Positions 11,821 through 24,815 of a stretch of DNA of 64,000 bases are shown here, piece after piece; within the stretch, counting starts at the first letter, position 1, and the number at the start of each line of letters is the position of its first letter. Under the pieces are notes generated by a model that did not search any database, was not told the DNA's origin, and saw nothing but the letters and a program-made list of their open reading frames with translations. The translations under genes and the position numbers were made by a program. Source of the DNA: Pectinophora gossypiella (lineage: Eukaryota; Arthropoda; Insecta; Lepidoptera; Gelechiidae); the NCBI RefSeq assembly GCF_024362695.1, contig NC_065407.1:4650001-4714000 (forward strand), in the 5' to 3' direction.

Positions 11821-13347
11821 ACTTATTTCAAACTGTTAATCATATTTGTGTTACGACTTCGTATCATTCGTAGTTGTTTCTGATTACTTGTATTGGACAG
11901 TGGTCGAATCCATCCTTGTCCACGTAAAGTAAAATATTCTATAGCAATAAACAGATTCAGTGAAAAATTCTCACAAAAATCTGCCACAAAACCTTTACAG
12001 TGAGTACTTGACCGAACATCCAGTAGCCAAGATATTAGGGCAGCTGCACACTGGCCGTATCGGACGCGTGTAAGTGATTTATGCAGTGGTCGCGCTCAAG
12101 AGGGCGATAAGAGACGTCGACGCCGGAATCCATGCTGGAGGCTGCCTTATTTTATTTATTACATGCAAGCTCGTATGCAGCTGAAAGTGCATTTACAAAT
12201 TTATTCTTAGTAACCTTCATGGTTTGGGGGCGGGGGAAAGGTAAAGTATGGGTAGAGATTCTGTAAACCCAATTTCTGCTGCCGTGAAGTTGAATTCGGG
12301 TTGTTGAAAAACCCAATACATAACAGAACAAAAGGTGGTGGACTACTAGTGAAGTTGAATCGTTGGGACAAAAGGAAAAAAATCTCAATAGTTCGATTTA
12401 TTAATTTGATAATCGATCTCATGCGATTTTTGTCCCATTCGGTCGACGGTTGAACTAGTAATTTCGCGTTTTTAATATTTTTCAACATTATTAGCATTTG
12501 TAAAGGTAAACGTTGTCAAGGGTGGACAAAATATTTCAGAGCCAAAATAAACTTGTTTTGCACAATAACCAAAGCCCAAATTCGCACTCTGTACCTAATT
12601 AACACAAATGCAGTAGAACTAGCAAAACTTTTGGAAAAATACCTCACTAATTAGTTCAGCGACCGAACTAATCGAACTAGTGAGAACATACCACTTGAAT
12701 TATTCCGGAGTAAATTGAGTAATATTTTACTTTTACCTATTTTTAGCCGACTGCGGCGAAACAAAAAGTAGGGTTATGTGTTTGACCGCCATGTATGTAT
12801 GTATGTGTGTATGCACGTCTGTTCCAATCTACGTTCGAAACCACCAGTCAGAAGTTAACAAATGAGGTGTCACAAGAAGTTTCTCGATTGTTCGCTAAAT
12901 TGAATGTGGCGCCCTCTAGAGGACATAAAGCAACGACAAAAAAAATCATAACCAAAGCCACCAAACTTGCACCCACTTTTGTATCAAATTCCTAAGATAA
13001 GCGATCAATAGATTCATTATATTCCGATCGTGTAATCAAGTACAGGATGTGTGCCTGCAGGGAGCCGCGCGGCAACCGCCTATTCGCAGACGTGGATAAA
13101 TTCGTGGGACTATATCAGAAATCTGGGTACAATAAAACCTTTTAAAATCTCCCGGATAGTACTAGTATTCGAATTTAATGTCAAATTCCAGTGCACGTTT
13201 CTGGACGGAACGGGATTTATCTTAGAGCATTGTATTCTATTTTGCAAATGGGAGCCTAGGATTCCGGCACGCTGCAGCACTATTACAGATATTAGCAGAG
13301 TATACGTCGGCGGGCAACATGGGCCGACTGGGGGATTTGGTCTCGTA

Positions 13348-13840
13348 TCATCATCACTAATATAAGAGCCATGCTCTTGTCGATGTAGCATTCTCCATGC
13401 TACTTTTTTAAAGGAAAAATAGAGCAGTGGTTTCCCTGTTGCCTTCTGTCCCTCAGCACTCTGTTTGACGCGAGTGTTATGGCGTCCAGAATAGTCTGTT
13501 TCAAAGCTGTATTCCTGTGTAAAGCTGTAGTTACTGCTGGCCTCTGCCAGGTTCCAGGTTACAGTGACTTGCCCCTTCCGTCTTGCATTGCCATACCGAT
13601 GGCTCCCGTCTCCGCCTCTTCTCGTTGAGATCTTCACCCGTATCGTTGGGCAAGGGTTCTACGTTATACTCCGTAGATCTGGGTCTCTATCCAAACTCAA
13701 CCAACATCTCACTCCGGCCTACTGCAGTAAGAGGCGCCCACCCCCGCGGTAAGGACGCAACGAACAGGAATTTCCCCAGTGGAGGGTAGAGAAGGTGCCT
13801 CTATCGCCCTGGGTCCGGGTTAATGGACTTGTAAGAAACC
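13348..13840 (+). repeat. Repeat family U, longest copy
   Basis: ATCATCACTAATATAAGAGC, GTAGCATTCTCCATGCTAC, TCTGTTTGACGCGAGTG, GCCATACCGATGGCTCCCGT. The class is unknown; there are no inverted ends and no tRNA boxes. Open frames here in several directions are by-products of its GC content. Confidence 0.7.
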
Positions 13841-15184
13841 AAAACCAAAGGTATATAGGCAGGCATTGTTATTTTAATAGCCGTAAGTTATTTTTTGTCG
13901 AGAGTTTTTGTAGATTTGATGCATATCGTTACCGTTTTGAAAAATCGGATTCGAATGTAGTTTTGTTAACAAAACCTCGCAATACCCTATTTAGTTTCAA
14001 TTTAGGTAAAATAACCTGATATTTTGTTTGTTTGTTATAAACGGAATAATGATGGAATACGTAGTCCAATATTTCGAAAAGGATCTTAAAACAGAATTCG
14101 GTTATAGTTCTAAACAAAATTGAACCGTCTGTAAACTTTATGAGACACCAGTGCCTCGGCAGTGGGCGAGCGTTGCGTCACGTAATGGGACCACTCAGTG
14201 CCCACTGTTACGATACAACTGTTCTGATTTATGCTATTCCAACTAAATACTACTTTACTTTAGGACGTCAAAGCACGTAGTTGCAGCCAATGCAACTTTA
14301 TCTTGTTATCTTCGGGACAGGTTGACGGGTAAGCCGAGCGTGCGAGACTCAGCGAAAGGCCACACAACGCAAGTCCGTTGCGACGTTAAAAAAATGCGAT
14401 GGCAAAATATTGCTATTTCTACAATCGCTAACGCATAACGCGTCACTCTACATACTCGAAATGTGTATTTTTGTTAGGAATACTCCACCAAATAATTTAA
14501 GACCTCGCAACGCACTAGCCAAACTCCTCCCATTTAAAATTTGTAGACTCCGGCTGTGAGAGGCAAGCGTTCTACCAACTGGGCTACCACGGCTTATAGT
14601 TGTGACGTCCGCGATTCTACATAATAGTCCCATACTACACGGTGTATTGTGACATCGTGGTCACTCACATCACGTCACGTCGCTGGAACCATGCGTTACG
14701 ACGCCGCAATGAACAATCTACCTCGTGAGGCTCTCTCTTAGTGGGATTGATGTTAAGAAGTTTCGAAATCTGGTGGACATTGCCTTTTGATTTTGGAAGT
14801 ATAAGCCTCACTGCAAAGCAAACATGATGTACCGGGTTCGAATCTTACTCAATCTTGTTCGTATTATATCTCGAACAGAAATACATTGTCATTACAATAT
14901 CCAAAGCATCAGTAAAAATAAATGTGTAAACATTGTACAAGCATTATGTCCCAGTTTACAACATTTGTTATTGAACGGTTTATGGGTACAGTTTGAGAAA
15001 ATAGCAGATTTAATGCCATTCACAACACAGTGCGGACGTCCAAAATTGGTTCATATCGCAACAAAAACATTATGACCGAAGTAAAGCGAGGAAATTGTTT
15101 TCGATGTTATTTTTAAGCTGATGTTACTTTGTCGTGTAGATGTTTATTTGGGTTTTATTTAATTTGTGGACGTTTTCCGTTGTA
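13841..15184. other. No gene recognised
   Basis: Only the S4 head scrap at 14.5 kb. The 83-codon frame at 14824 has no supporting feature. Confidence 0.45.
14535..14602 (-). mobile_element. S4 SINE head fragment
   Basis: TGTGAGAGGCAAGCGTTCTA and CCAACTGGGCTACCACGG match the S4 tRNA-like head in minus orientation; no body follows. Confidence 0.5.
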
Positions 15185-15186
15185 TA

Positions 15187-15421
15187 CAGGGCGTTAGTGA
15201 CAGCGTAACGAATACTAAGGGGAATAATTCAGACCATGATTCTGAGTTAATATCAATTGGAATATTCCGTCGCAAAATTTATGATTTTTTTTTTTAGTTT
15301 TTTAAGTATCTTCAATTCTACTAATAATACTTTAGCCATCGAAAATTCCACTTGATATTAACTAAAAATAATGAGCTGAATCAGTCCTCTCAGAATTCGT
15401 TACGATGTCACTAACACCCCG
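15187..15421. mobile_element. M1 MITE, full length
   Basis: CAGGGCGTTAGTGACAGCG ... CGATGTCACTAACACCCCG, about 100 bp inverted arms, TA on both sides (15185-15186, 15422-15423). The TA and CAG ends suggest a Tc1/mariner-type source. Confidence 0.88.
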
Positions 15422-15540
15422 TACAAGTACAAATAGGTAGCCACTAATTAGGTAGGTACTAATGTATTTTTAATGTGATTCAAGTGCAATAAAGAGTCTT
15501 TGTATTGTATTGTATTGTAGCCATACAAGTAGGTACTTAT

Positions 15541-15748
15541 GGCTGTTAGTGACACCGTAACGAATATTGTGGGGGATGGGTCAGACCATGATTCCGAGTC
15601 GATATTATAATTCATGAATATTTTAGTGTTTATTTTACGTTATTTTTTTTTCCATACTTTTGTGACGGAAAATTCCACTCAATATCAACTCTGAATCATG
15701 GCCTGAATCATCCCTCAAAGTTTTCGTTACGATGTCACTAACACCCTG
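15541..15748. mobile_element. M1 MITE
   Basis: Left arm GGCTGTTAGTGACACCG, right arm CGATGTCACTAACACCCTG then TA; slightly degraded left end. Confidence 0.8.
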
Positions 15749-15784
15749 TATAAGTCTATATCACAAAAAACACTTTGTTCTCTG

Positions 15785-15926
15785 TCCGGAAGTAAGATCC
15801 CTGACACCAGGGTTTATGAGGTTGGTAATTCACCCACAAAATAGAAGAAGAATAAAAATCTCCACATACTTATAGAGATTTTCTATATGTATCTCTCTCT
15901 CTCTCTCTCTCATAATGTGTATGTAT
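15785..15926 (+). mobile_element. S1 SINE with internal deletion and CT/GA-repeat extension
   Basis: GTCCGGAAGTAAGAT is joined directly to CCCTGACACCAGGG, so most of the body including the core is deleted. The tail runs into AATAAAAATCTCCACATA and then a CT repeat at 15892-15910, the same extension as at 34.66-34.71 kb in the opposite orientation. Confidence 0.75.
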
Positions 15927-16179
15927 GTAGGTACATACATATATGTACTAATTATTCCAAATTGGATGAAAAAAGCCCAAGACACCAGACAACGACTTGC
16001 ACACATTTGGTATTGACGTCTTATTTGGAACCATAAATCCGCGGGGCTTTTCAATCATATTAGAGAGACAATTCCTAGTCGAGTTTGCCCTATTCCCTAT
16101 ACCCTATTCTAATTCTATCCGGTTGTTATCTTTGGTTTGTTATAATGTGTTACGTCACTATGGTGCTGTGTCTCCTTTT

Positions 16180-16395
16180 GCTTCTCAAAAGGAAGCGACT
16201 GTTCGATCACCGGTACTGAACTTGCACCAATGAGTTATTAATATATCTTAAGTGCAATTTTCACTAATACTGTTGACTCGACCATTATAGACGACAATAC
16301 GGCTCACCACCTATCACGTCGATCTAACAGTAAGCTCAATGAAGCGTAAGTACCTACGTAGTACATTTTGCAATAAATGTACCTCTGAATAGCAT
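16180..16395 (+). mobile_element. S5 tRNA-derived SINE
   Basis: A B-box-like TGTTCGATCACCGG is followed by CTTGCACCAATGAG, GTGCAATTTTCACTAA, CACCACCTATCACG and ATGTACCTCTGAA. The A-box part is decayed. Confidence 0.75.
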
Positions 16396-17661
16396 ATTTG
16401 GCATAAACCTAGTCGTAAGCTTGTTGTCAGAACACAGCTGTAAACTGAGTTAATTAGCTCATTAAACATATCAATTCTCACGAAGCACAAACCCCTAACT
16501 TCTTAAATCTTAAGCAAGTAAAACAAAGCCAAAGCTCCCTAAAACAAGCTCAGGGTTTCATGTTAAACCAACCATCCTCTGATGTGCAATGAATGGGGTT
16601 CAGCACTAGGAACCGATCACAACGTTGTTTGAATATATTTCCCGCAAACAGCCATCACACTTCATACAAAGCGTGATCCAAAATACGGCGTTCCTGAAAC
16701 CAATAGACCGGCGATAAGTCATAGGAGGATGACGTTTTTTTTTCTATTTTGTTGTCTGAAATGTATTTATTTTGATGAAGCTTGGTGAAGTATGCACCAC
16801 CGTGGGCGTATCGTGACTTTACATCGTATCGTAGCTTGAGAAATTATTAGGCAGATAAATCGATGGTTATTTCTTTACTAAAAGGTTCCGTTATAATAAC
16901 GTTTATTACTTTGAAATTTTGAAAACTATCGAGCAATATCAGAAACCTTCAGTTGTGAAGAGAGAAAGTTTATTATGTACATATTCTTAATTTTGATATT
17001 GAAAATATTTCCTATTGCATTAATACATGTTTTGTACTATTGTACGTCCAACACGGAGAAGCTGTTGAGTAAACTTTTTATAATGTTAAACATTGTATTT
17101 TACACAGTGTCACAATAAATTATTCGAATTATTATTCTTCTGCTAATAAGAACTAGTCGATAGACTCAGCACATAGAAAGGCAGTCTATTTAACAAAAAA
17201 TATTATAGCAAACCGCTCTTCTCTCATACATCGGCCCATTTCCCAAGTTCCTCTGCCAGTGAATGCCTCAGGAAGTGTGAGCACAAAAGCCATGCATCTA
17301 CAGACAATGGGTGGCCGCGATCTGCCCACTTCCCTGGCCACCAGACAGTTTACCCTAAGAGCTATGCCGCAAACACCCCTTTGAATCGATTCCTTAGTTC
17401 CGATTGGACGTTTCGATAGAACGGTTTATGGGAAAGTGATGATTATGAATGATAAAAACGGAAATATCTTCTGCAGTACAGATATTTCAACAGAACTATT
17501 GAAGGAGCAATTATTCTACATGAAACAAAATTTCTAATGACATTTAATTTTATAATTCATTGGTTTTTGTAGTCTATAGTAACATTTTGCAAGGGTTTAA
17601 AATGTCAATATCGTACAGTTTTTTTAGAAGAGCCACCGTAGACCAGCCTACAGGACACCAG
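16396..17661. other. No gene or recognised repeat
   Basis: Mixed composition; no long frame. Confidence 0.5.
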
Positions 17662-17776
17662 GGGGGTGAAAATGGCCACATCGAAGCAATCTATCTAAGA
17701 AAGCAATATTGCAATTTGATATTTGCGCATATAAAAGTAAGTGCGCAGTGCACACAAATGCCATTTTAACCCCCCA
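17662..17776. mobile_element. M3 MITE, right arm shortened
   Basis: GGGGGTGAAAATGGCCACAT, GCAATATTGCAATTTGATAT and the end TTTTAACCCCCC. Confidence 0.7.
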
Positions 17777-18019
17777 AGTGACGTAGAATTTGTATTTATT
17801 TTGAGGACCCTAATTTATATTAAAAGAGATGTTAACTCATCGGTGTTGGTGGTCTAGCGCATCTTCTCCATTAAATTGCGATCATAGATAGCCATAATAT
17901 TTATTTATTTTGCTCCTTTAAGATCTCACTGAGGGATCGAGGGATTTGACTGAATAAAGTTTGTAGATTGGAAGTGTTCACAAAAATTAAGCCGTCATTA
18001 GATGCGGTCTGCAATTTTG

Positions 18020-18250
18020 CATAATCACTGTTCTCAATCGGGGAGCGCCGGTTCGCACCCCGGCTTGCACCGATGAGTGCAGTTTTCACTAACACAGTTG
18101 GCTCGGCCATTACAGACGGGGATGCGTCTCTCCACCTATCACGTTGGTCTTACAGAAAGCTCGGTGAGGTGTGGGTACTCAGTTCATCTTGCGATGTACC
18201 TTTGACAACTAAATGGGACATGGTTATGAGCTTATGTATGTATGTATAAA
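18020..18250 (+). mobile_element. S5 SINE
   Basis: GGGGAGCGCCGGTTCGCACC, AGTTTTCACTAACACAGTTG, CACCTATCACGTTGG and GAGCTTATGTATGTATG tail. Confidence 0.8.
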
Positions 18251-18667
18251 TATTACGCTAATAATGACCTCCTTTTTTGAAAACTGTTAAAAACGATTTT
18301 AAAAACTGGCCATAATTACAGGTTATAGTCAACGCATGGTGGTTCGTAGCTAACTTTGCAAATTGACAAACTGCTAAAATAATTTGTGTTATCAATAACA
18401 AAAAGTGCAAATAAGATCTGTCAAAAATTTCAGATAAGTACGTCAGCGAAGTCAGCAACGATTTAGTTCTGTAGTCCATACTAACAATGGCTATCCGTAT
18501 CCATTCCGCTCTTCAAGTGTCAGTACTTGCTATCCAGGATTGCAAGCTCTTTTATGTTCGTACTTAGTTGCGGTTCTCTGCGTTAGCTTTCATCTTTATT
18601 TCCATCCTAGTAACGCACATAAACTAACTGAGCTTATTTTGAAAACTATAAAATAAAAAAATGCGTG

Positions 18668-18785
18668 TATTCAAAACACACATAAAGTCACGACTTCCTA
18701 ATTGAGGTAGTCAGAAGTACATCCATCACAAGATGAACCAATTACCCACATCTCACCGAGATTTCTGTTAGACCAACGTGAAAGG
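18668..18785 (-). mobile_element. S5 SINE 3' fragment
   Basis: The tail and middle part in minus orientation, from CACATAAAGTCACG to GTTAGACCAACGTG. Confidence 0.7.
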
Positions 18786-18829
18786 TGCTGTTGGTGAATA
18801 CTGATAATAAAATAATAAAAAAAAAAACA

Positions 18830-18935
18830 AAAAAAATACATAAATTTTGTGACGGAAAATTCCAATTGATATCAACTCAGAATCATGGCCTGAATCATCC
18901 CTCAAAGTTTTCGTTACGAACTCACTTACACCCTG
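18830..18935. mobile_element. M1 MITE right half
   Basis: TTGTGACGGAAAATTCCAAT to ACTTACACCCTG then TA; left arm absent. Confidence 0.7.
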
Positions 18936-19869
18936 TATATTACGGGAGATGTTCATTGGAGAAATCCGCATTAATGAGGCAATGTACTTATGCAATTTTG
19001 CAGGACATTGCATTTAAACTAATGTTATACTTAAGGATTGAATATAAATAATAATAAACTATATGATTAATCATTTTGACCAATCATCATGACAAAAGTA
19101 ATGCTAAGTTGAGTAGGTAAAGGTATGGAATCATAGGTCCGTCCGAAGAAATCGCTTTAAGCGATAAGGCCACCAAATGCCTTGTAAGTGTAATAGAAAA
19201 GCCTCGTGTACCTGAGGTATAATCGCTTCATTAGAAGATTTGTAATACTTGTATAAAAAGGTATATTTACCAGTTTTATCCAACAGTCGTGTTGTTGAAC
19301 TAAACATGCAAAGGTAAGATAATATTGCAAAAAATCCAACTGCATTTAGTTAAACGATGCTCTCATATAGGGCTCAAAGCTAGTAGTAGAGAACTTATGC
19401 CTGAATTTAATCTGTGGTCTGAGCCTAGATATCACATGATGAGGCCATCACAATGGACTCTCGATCTCAGCTGGATATTAAGTTTCCGCTGACATCACAA
19501 TGAAATCTTAGACAGGTTTTAAACTGCATGAGACAGCGACTAAGCCTTTACTTATAAGTAAGTGGTCTTTACAGCATTTGATGGCGAGGATGTGCTGCCG
19601 CCAAAGTATGGAATCGTGGTACTGAACAGAGCACAGTACCCCGCTAGCCACAATGTTGGTAGTGTGTCTAGGGGTCGACGATCCACTTGAGTCATGTTAG
19701 AAGTTGTATATTATGTGCATCTCGCTATGTAAACTTCGATATCGCGTTTTAGGACTACATTATTGACTGTGGCGCCATCTGTTGTATGTGGACGGAACTA
19801 GCTGGTCAATTAGTTGGGGTCCGCCACACATACTTATTATCAATCTCCCTCTGTCTCTTGTTTCCCCTA
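18936..19869. other. No gene recognised
   Basis: A GCTTTAAGCGATAAGGCC motif near 19153 suggests an RTE-type 3' scrap. Confidence 0.45.
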
Positions 19870-19999
19870 TTCTTGTTGTCTAGCCCCTAGGCTTGTTGTC
19901 TTAAATTTTGTACCGGGTGAGAGCTCTCAGCGCTCCCCATTTGTTCGGCCAAGTATTTTATACTATTTATGGCAAATCTACGATAAATCACGTCAAAAA
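19870..19999 (+). mobile_element. L1-family LINE 3' end
   Basis: GGCTTGTTGTCTTAAATTTT, CAGCGCTCCCCATTTG and a short poly-A at 19994. The 5' limit is uncertain. Confidence 0.7.
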
Positions 20000-20029
20000 A
20001 GTTATATTTTATTTAACATAAAACATAAC

Positions 20030-20142
20030 ATACACTGCCAATGAAGCAGTGAAGTAGTGAGACCACTACTGGGCACAGGTCTCCTCTCAATCAGCCGGTG
20101 GGGGCTCGGCACATAATATTTCACCAGACTGCTCCAAAACTG
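20030..20142 (-). mobile_element. S2 SINE 3' fragment, diverged
   Basis: The tail with CCACTACTGGGCACAGG and CTCTCAATCAGCCGG is recognisable on the plus strand, so the element is in minus orientation. Confidence 0.6.
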
Positions 20143-20280
20143 AATATTAAAACCCTTCCTCCATTATGCTCGCTACCTTAGCGTAATACTTGTACTTACA
20201 ATGCGTGGTCGGAAATCATTGTTCATTGCGGAGTTCACTGTGACAGCTCAGTGGATACCGATCTGTACCGACAGGGTTAA

Positions 20281-20627
20281 TGAGGGACTATCCAGGCTAC
20301 GTTGCCAAAAACAACACAGATGGCTGGTGATAATTACCAGTTTTCTCATTTCTTGAGTAAATAATTATTCAAAAGTAGAAGCATCATAAAAATAATTGTT
20401 GCTTGATATTTAGATCAAATGTAGTATAAAATTATGTTGCTACCTATTTGTTTCTCTTTATTTTGATCAGAATAATAATGGGTGGAAGGTGTGTTATTCC
20501 AGCGTCATGTGTGATCATTTATTCCCAAAAACAAAGCTAAAAGATGGAATCAGAATGTTAAACGAAGGTAACTCTGTACAGCGCCATCTATGTTTATTTT
20601 AGAGAACGTAGTCTGGAAAATCCCTCA
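20281..20627 (+). mobile_element. M5 element, intact, 347 bp
   Basis: TGAGGGACTATCCAGGCTAC ... GTAGTCTGGAAAATCCCTCA, terminal inverted repeats over 20 bp. TTAA flanks both sides here but not at the other M5 copies. Holds the empty L1 site at about 20400-20411. Confidence 0.8.
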
Positions 20628-20934
20628 TTAAAATAATGCCTAAATTCTTTTAACATCATATACTCTCAGCGGAACCACAGGACGTTTATTCACCCTTACA
20701 TTCCTGGAATAGGCGCTCCCGCCAACTTACGTGCAGTTAACAATAACCTTGGCTACATAGATTACCCTAAGCAACCAACAAAGACGCGACAAAACGCAGA
20801 CTTCGACAAATAGACACGTAGTGGCAAGTAGTGGAATCATTGCAGTGAGTGGAGTTTCATTTTTTATTTGTCAGGGACAGCCGTCTTTATACAAAAGTAG
20901 AAAGTAGTTTAAATCCATTTTTTGTTTGAAAATT

Positions 20935-21208
20935 TGGCAGGTCCGGTTTTTTACAGAAGCGACTGCCTGTCTGACTTTCCAACCCGCGAAGGGAAAACCA
21001 GCCCAATACAGGTTAGGTCACATACCTCCGAAAATGCATTTCTCGTGAATGTGAGTTTCCTCACGAAGTTTTCCTTCGCCGCTGATAATCATTTATGAAC
21101 CAAAGTTGAATTCGAAAACAAATTCGACAATCATTGGTTTAGGCCTGTGCTCACTTCAAAGTGAGAGGCAAGCGTGCTACCAACTGGTCTACCACGGCTA
21201 CGGCTGGG
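20935..21208 (-). mobile_element. S4 SINE, near full length
   Basis: Body and tRNA-like head (GAGAGGCAAGCGTGCTACCA) are present; the B box is partly deleted (GTGCTCACTTCAAAG). Confidence 0.85.
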
Positions 21209-21374
21209 CACAGCGTACGAGTATGCTGTCTATGTGGACAAGAGCCTTAGCGAACTTGCAAAATTTGCATATAGAATTGACATCACCTTATGGCAATCCT
21301 ATACATTTTTATCACTGTGATTGACGGTGGCTATATAATTGTTTGCAACTTGGCTGACCCCCCTGTTCGTTGAA

Positions 21375-21580
21375 GGTATAAGTCGCGTCGCGCGCGAGAA
21401 GTAAACCATGCAGCAGTGGCAGGCAGCCGCCGCTCTTCGTCTGTTTATATTTTATTTATCTCCGGAACTATGCATCCTTTATTCGTGTAAGCTATGGATG
21501 CATTTTCTTGCAACGGAGATGAGTTTGTTTTTATTTCTTCGTTGCTACGGTTTCCTCAGCTTCGCCATCCTGCCGTAAGA
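21375..21580 (+). other. TATA plus short open frame, possible 5' exon
   Basis: TATAAGTCGCGTCGCGCGCG precedes AAACCATG at 21408 and a 56-codon open frame starting MQQWQAAAALRLF, with GTAAGC inside that could be a donor. Hydrophobic start, no known family. A similar TATAAGTCGCACCGCGCG stretch lies at 25514. Confidence 0.2.
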
Positions 21581-22187
21581 AGCATTGTCTACTTATCTTT
21601 CCCTTATTAAAATTGCTTTCAGTTCATTGTGATTCTTCTTCGGATGCCACTGAAACTGCTTTTCAGATTTTCGTTTTATAATATTCATATTACAAATATT
21701 TAATGAAATACAGCAGAAACTATTTGACCGATTTATAAAATATTTTGATTTTTCTTAGAAATAGCAAATGTTTGATATTCGTTGGAGTAGGTAAATTCGT
21801 AGAGTTAAGCTTTAGAGGGTTATATTTCTAAATAATTTATCTTTATACAACAGTAAAATTACACCAAGCCTCGTTCGTACCCAACCACGACATTCGGTCC
21901 GTAGTTTCCCATAATAGTAAATTCCAACGTACAACTTTAGCGGCTTTTTATTTCCGAAAAGGCGCGTGGTTTTCAGAAAGTTTCCTAATAACAGTGTTAC
22001 CTAAATCAGCGGGCTGAAACAAAGGTAACAAATCGTGCGCACGGAAAAGTGCGCAAACACGGTAACTCGCACAATTACCTGAGTGGTACCAGCTTCGTGC
22101 AAAACGATAAAACAGCCGCGACAGTTTAGCGCTTAATATGCGGCCAGAGAGACCGCGGGCCGAGAATGAAAATTATTGACATATAGA

Positions 22188-22592
22188 TTAAGAAATAATA
22201 CTACTTATAGAAGGGCTGTTGGAGGCGATGGTTGCTCCGGTAAATAAAACCTCTTCGAAATATTAAGTGGACTGTATTGTAATTAAAAACTAGGAAATAT
22301 TTACATAAGTAGCGAGATTTAAGAAAACGGGCCTCGGCGGCAAAGTCCTGTAATATTGCGATAGCAAAATATATTACAGTAAAATTTATAACTAATACTT
22401 TGATGTTGCCAACAACGGCAACTCTCCCCTCCCAACCAGCGGTTGAGCTAAGTTTATCTCCCCGAACGGTCACACTTTAGTCTTCAATCGTATGGGCGTC
22501 AGACGCCACACACACATTCCGTGTACGATAACGTCAAGGTGTAGAGTCTGTGTAAAACGACGTATGGTGTGGGAAGTGTCCAGAGTGTGCTT
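22188..22592 (+). mobile_element. M4 element interrupted by about 200 bp
   Basis: GAAATAATACTACTTATAG matches M4, then about 22216-22417 is foreign, then CTCCCCTCCCAACCAGC to GTCCAGAGTGTGC is M4 again. The 200 bp insert is A/T-rich, unidentified, and has short GTTGG/CCAAC ends. Confidence 0.55.
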
Positions 22593-24574
22593 ATATACTT
22601 ACATAAAGTCACGCCCGCAATCCCAGATGGGATGTTCCAGGCACAAGTAATCAAAGACAATTTGCAGCAGCTATCGAAAAAATATCCGTCATTTATAAAA
22701 TAGTTTTTTTGGGTCGTAAGATAAATAAGGCCAGTGATGAGCTGTTCCCAGGAATGTTCCCAAAATGAGAATGTTCCTGTTGTAAAAACTCTTTAATAGT
22801 AAGAAAACCTGCTGGTTTTATTCAAATCGTTCTTTCCTGTATTCTGATCCTATCTACCTAAAGGCTAGCTAATAACTTTTATATCTTTTGGCTCTTTTTT
22901 ACATAACTTTTGCGACTTTTTACTGCCGGGAATGTTCCCAAAGCAAGGGAACGGCATATCACTTAATATACAGCCTTTTCCTAACACATTTACCTATGAC
23001 GATGGACGAATTATTATGATAATTTTGGTCTGCTTTCACTTTTCATTCTCAAATTATCCACAATCATTTACGTATCTTTACACGCCAGTCACATAGCCAC
23101 ACATAGGTTGCGTAGGTAATGAAAAAAGTAAACTCGTTTCGGACCGCGGTTGCCGGTAACGGCCACTTTTGTCGCAGTTTCACACTTCTCTTCTTGGCTT
23201 ACGCTTGTACACACCATCTAGTGCTGCAGCAAACCGATTTATTATGAAAGAGAATGCTTTTTAAGCCCTCGAAGTCAACGTCAGTGACAGAATAGTGGTG
23301 TAAGCGACCTTATACCATGTGTATAGGTTCTTAAGGTAGGGCTCTCGGCGGCAACAGCGGGGAGGGGAGACTAATCGCGTGCGAAGTATTATTTAATACC
23401 TTATTGAAGAAAGAGTATTATTTATTCCGTGGCGAAATGGACAATTCGATCGCTGCATTTTCAAAACGTTATAATTTATTTTGGAGTTTTTAAAGTTCTC
23501 TAGGCTTCTAAATATGTACTTCTTAAATTAGGCTACGTTTTGAACGGCCAATCATCACTTAAAAGTGAACCAAAAATGTAACCACTAAGTTTGCCTACTT
23601 TCCTGGCAGTATTATGTTAGACTAGTATTTCGTCCACGGCTCCTGCGGGCCGATTTTTTCCAGCGAAACAACACAGTTTAAGTTATACGAACGTTAAGGC
23701 AAAGTTATGCCTGCCCGTTTCCGAACCACTGAATATTTCTGTTTTGTTATTTAAACCCCAAAGGCGTTCCTTTATTCTTGGCCAACGTATTCCGTCGAAT
23801 TATTGAATTTGGTCCAGAGCAAAAGTTTTTGAAAAAGGACAGCGTTAGCATGTTTACAAAAATAGGCACTTACTTGGAAAATTCTATATCTTTAACACAC
23901 GCGCCTGTTTTCAAAGTACCAACAGAACAAATAAAGTGCCTTTGGATTTAAAAGGTGTTTTTCAACTTCTAGTGACAAATGGAACTCTCTTTTTAAAGAC
24001 GAATGTTGGCACGGAAAACACTTCGCGTTCCCGGCTTATTTGATAATTTAGAATCACTTTTAACGGATTTCCGGAAAAACAAACAGAAATGAAAAGTTAG
24101 TACGTTTTTAATATTTTCAGCAACTAAATCAACATAAAATAACTTTTATAAGTAATTGAAAAATAAAATCATTTTTTTTTATGTAAAGCTTACTATGTAA
24201 TAAAGAAAAATAAACTATTTCTGTTTTAAAAACAAAACAAACACCACATAAATATACATAACAAAATATTTTCGTGTCACAAGAGAAAATAAGTCAAACA
24301 AGGTATTCAAATCGAATGGTTGAACGAAAAAAATATGTCACAATATTCCGCTTGAAAACCCACATCGTAGTTTGTTTTGAATATGAAGAATAACCGGAGC
24401 TTGTTTGTTGTCAAAGGAAACGTTTCTCTGTTGGCTTTAGGAAAATACACATTGTATTGATGGCAAATATTTGTATTAGGATACACTATCGGCGGACATA
24501 CGATAAAGGTGTGTTCGGCTTAAACATTTTGAAATTCAAACAAAAGATAACAAACCATTATCGGATCTAACCTA
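22593..24574. other. No gene recognised
   Basis: Unique-looking sequence, A/T-rich from 24.1 kb. A GTAATCAAAGACAATTTGCA stretch at 22646 recurs at 37157, so part is an unclassified repeat. Confidence 0.45.
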
Positions 24575-24815
24575 ACCTAACCGTTCCGCTTACCTGACCT
24601 GAAGCGACTGCCTGTCTGATCTTCCAACCAAAACCAGCCCAATACATGTTAGGTCACATACCTCCGAAACGCATTTCTCAGGAAATTGGGTTTCTTCACT
24701 AGGTTTTCGTTTATCGCTGAGCACACTATATTATGATCTAAACATGGATTCGAAAACAAATTCAAATATCATTGGCATTTGATTCGAACTTGGGACCGCA
24801 CAGTGCGAGTCTAGG
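24575..24815 (-). mobile_element. S4 SINE, partial
   Basis: AAGCGACTGCCTGTCTGATC, CAGCCCAATACATGTTAGG and the B-box-like GATTCGAACTTGGG are seen; the A box is lost. Confidence 0.75.

Larger units (their letters stand above)
10437..13347. other. No gene recognised
   Basis: Contains the inverted S2 copy and an S4 scrap; the frames at 12.1-12.5 and 13.0-13.4 kb lack protein character. Confidence 0.5.

Noticed and set aside
13110..13637. 175-codon minus-strand gene
   Set aside because: Mostly lies in repeat family U, which recurs at 41.3, 32.3 and 63.8 kb; the frame is not kept between copies.
20277..20631. piggyBac-type element because of TTAA flanks
   Set aside because: The other M5 copies (9.0 and 45.7 kb) lack TTAA, and the ends do not start with CCC.
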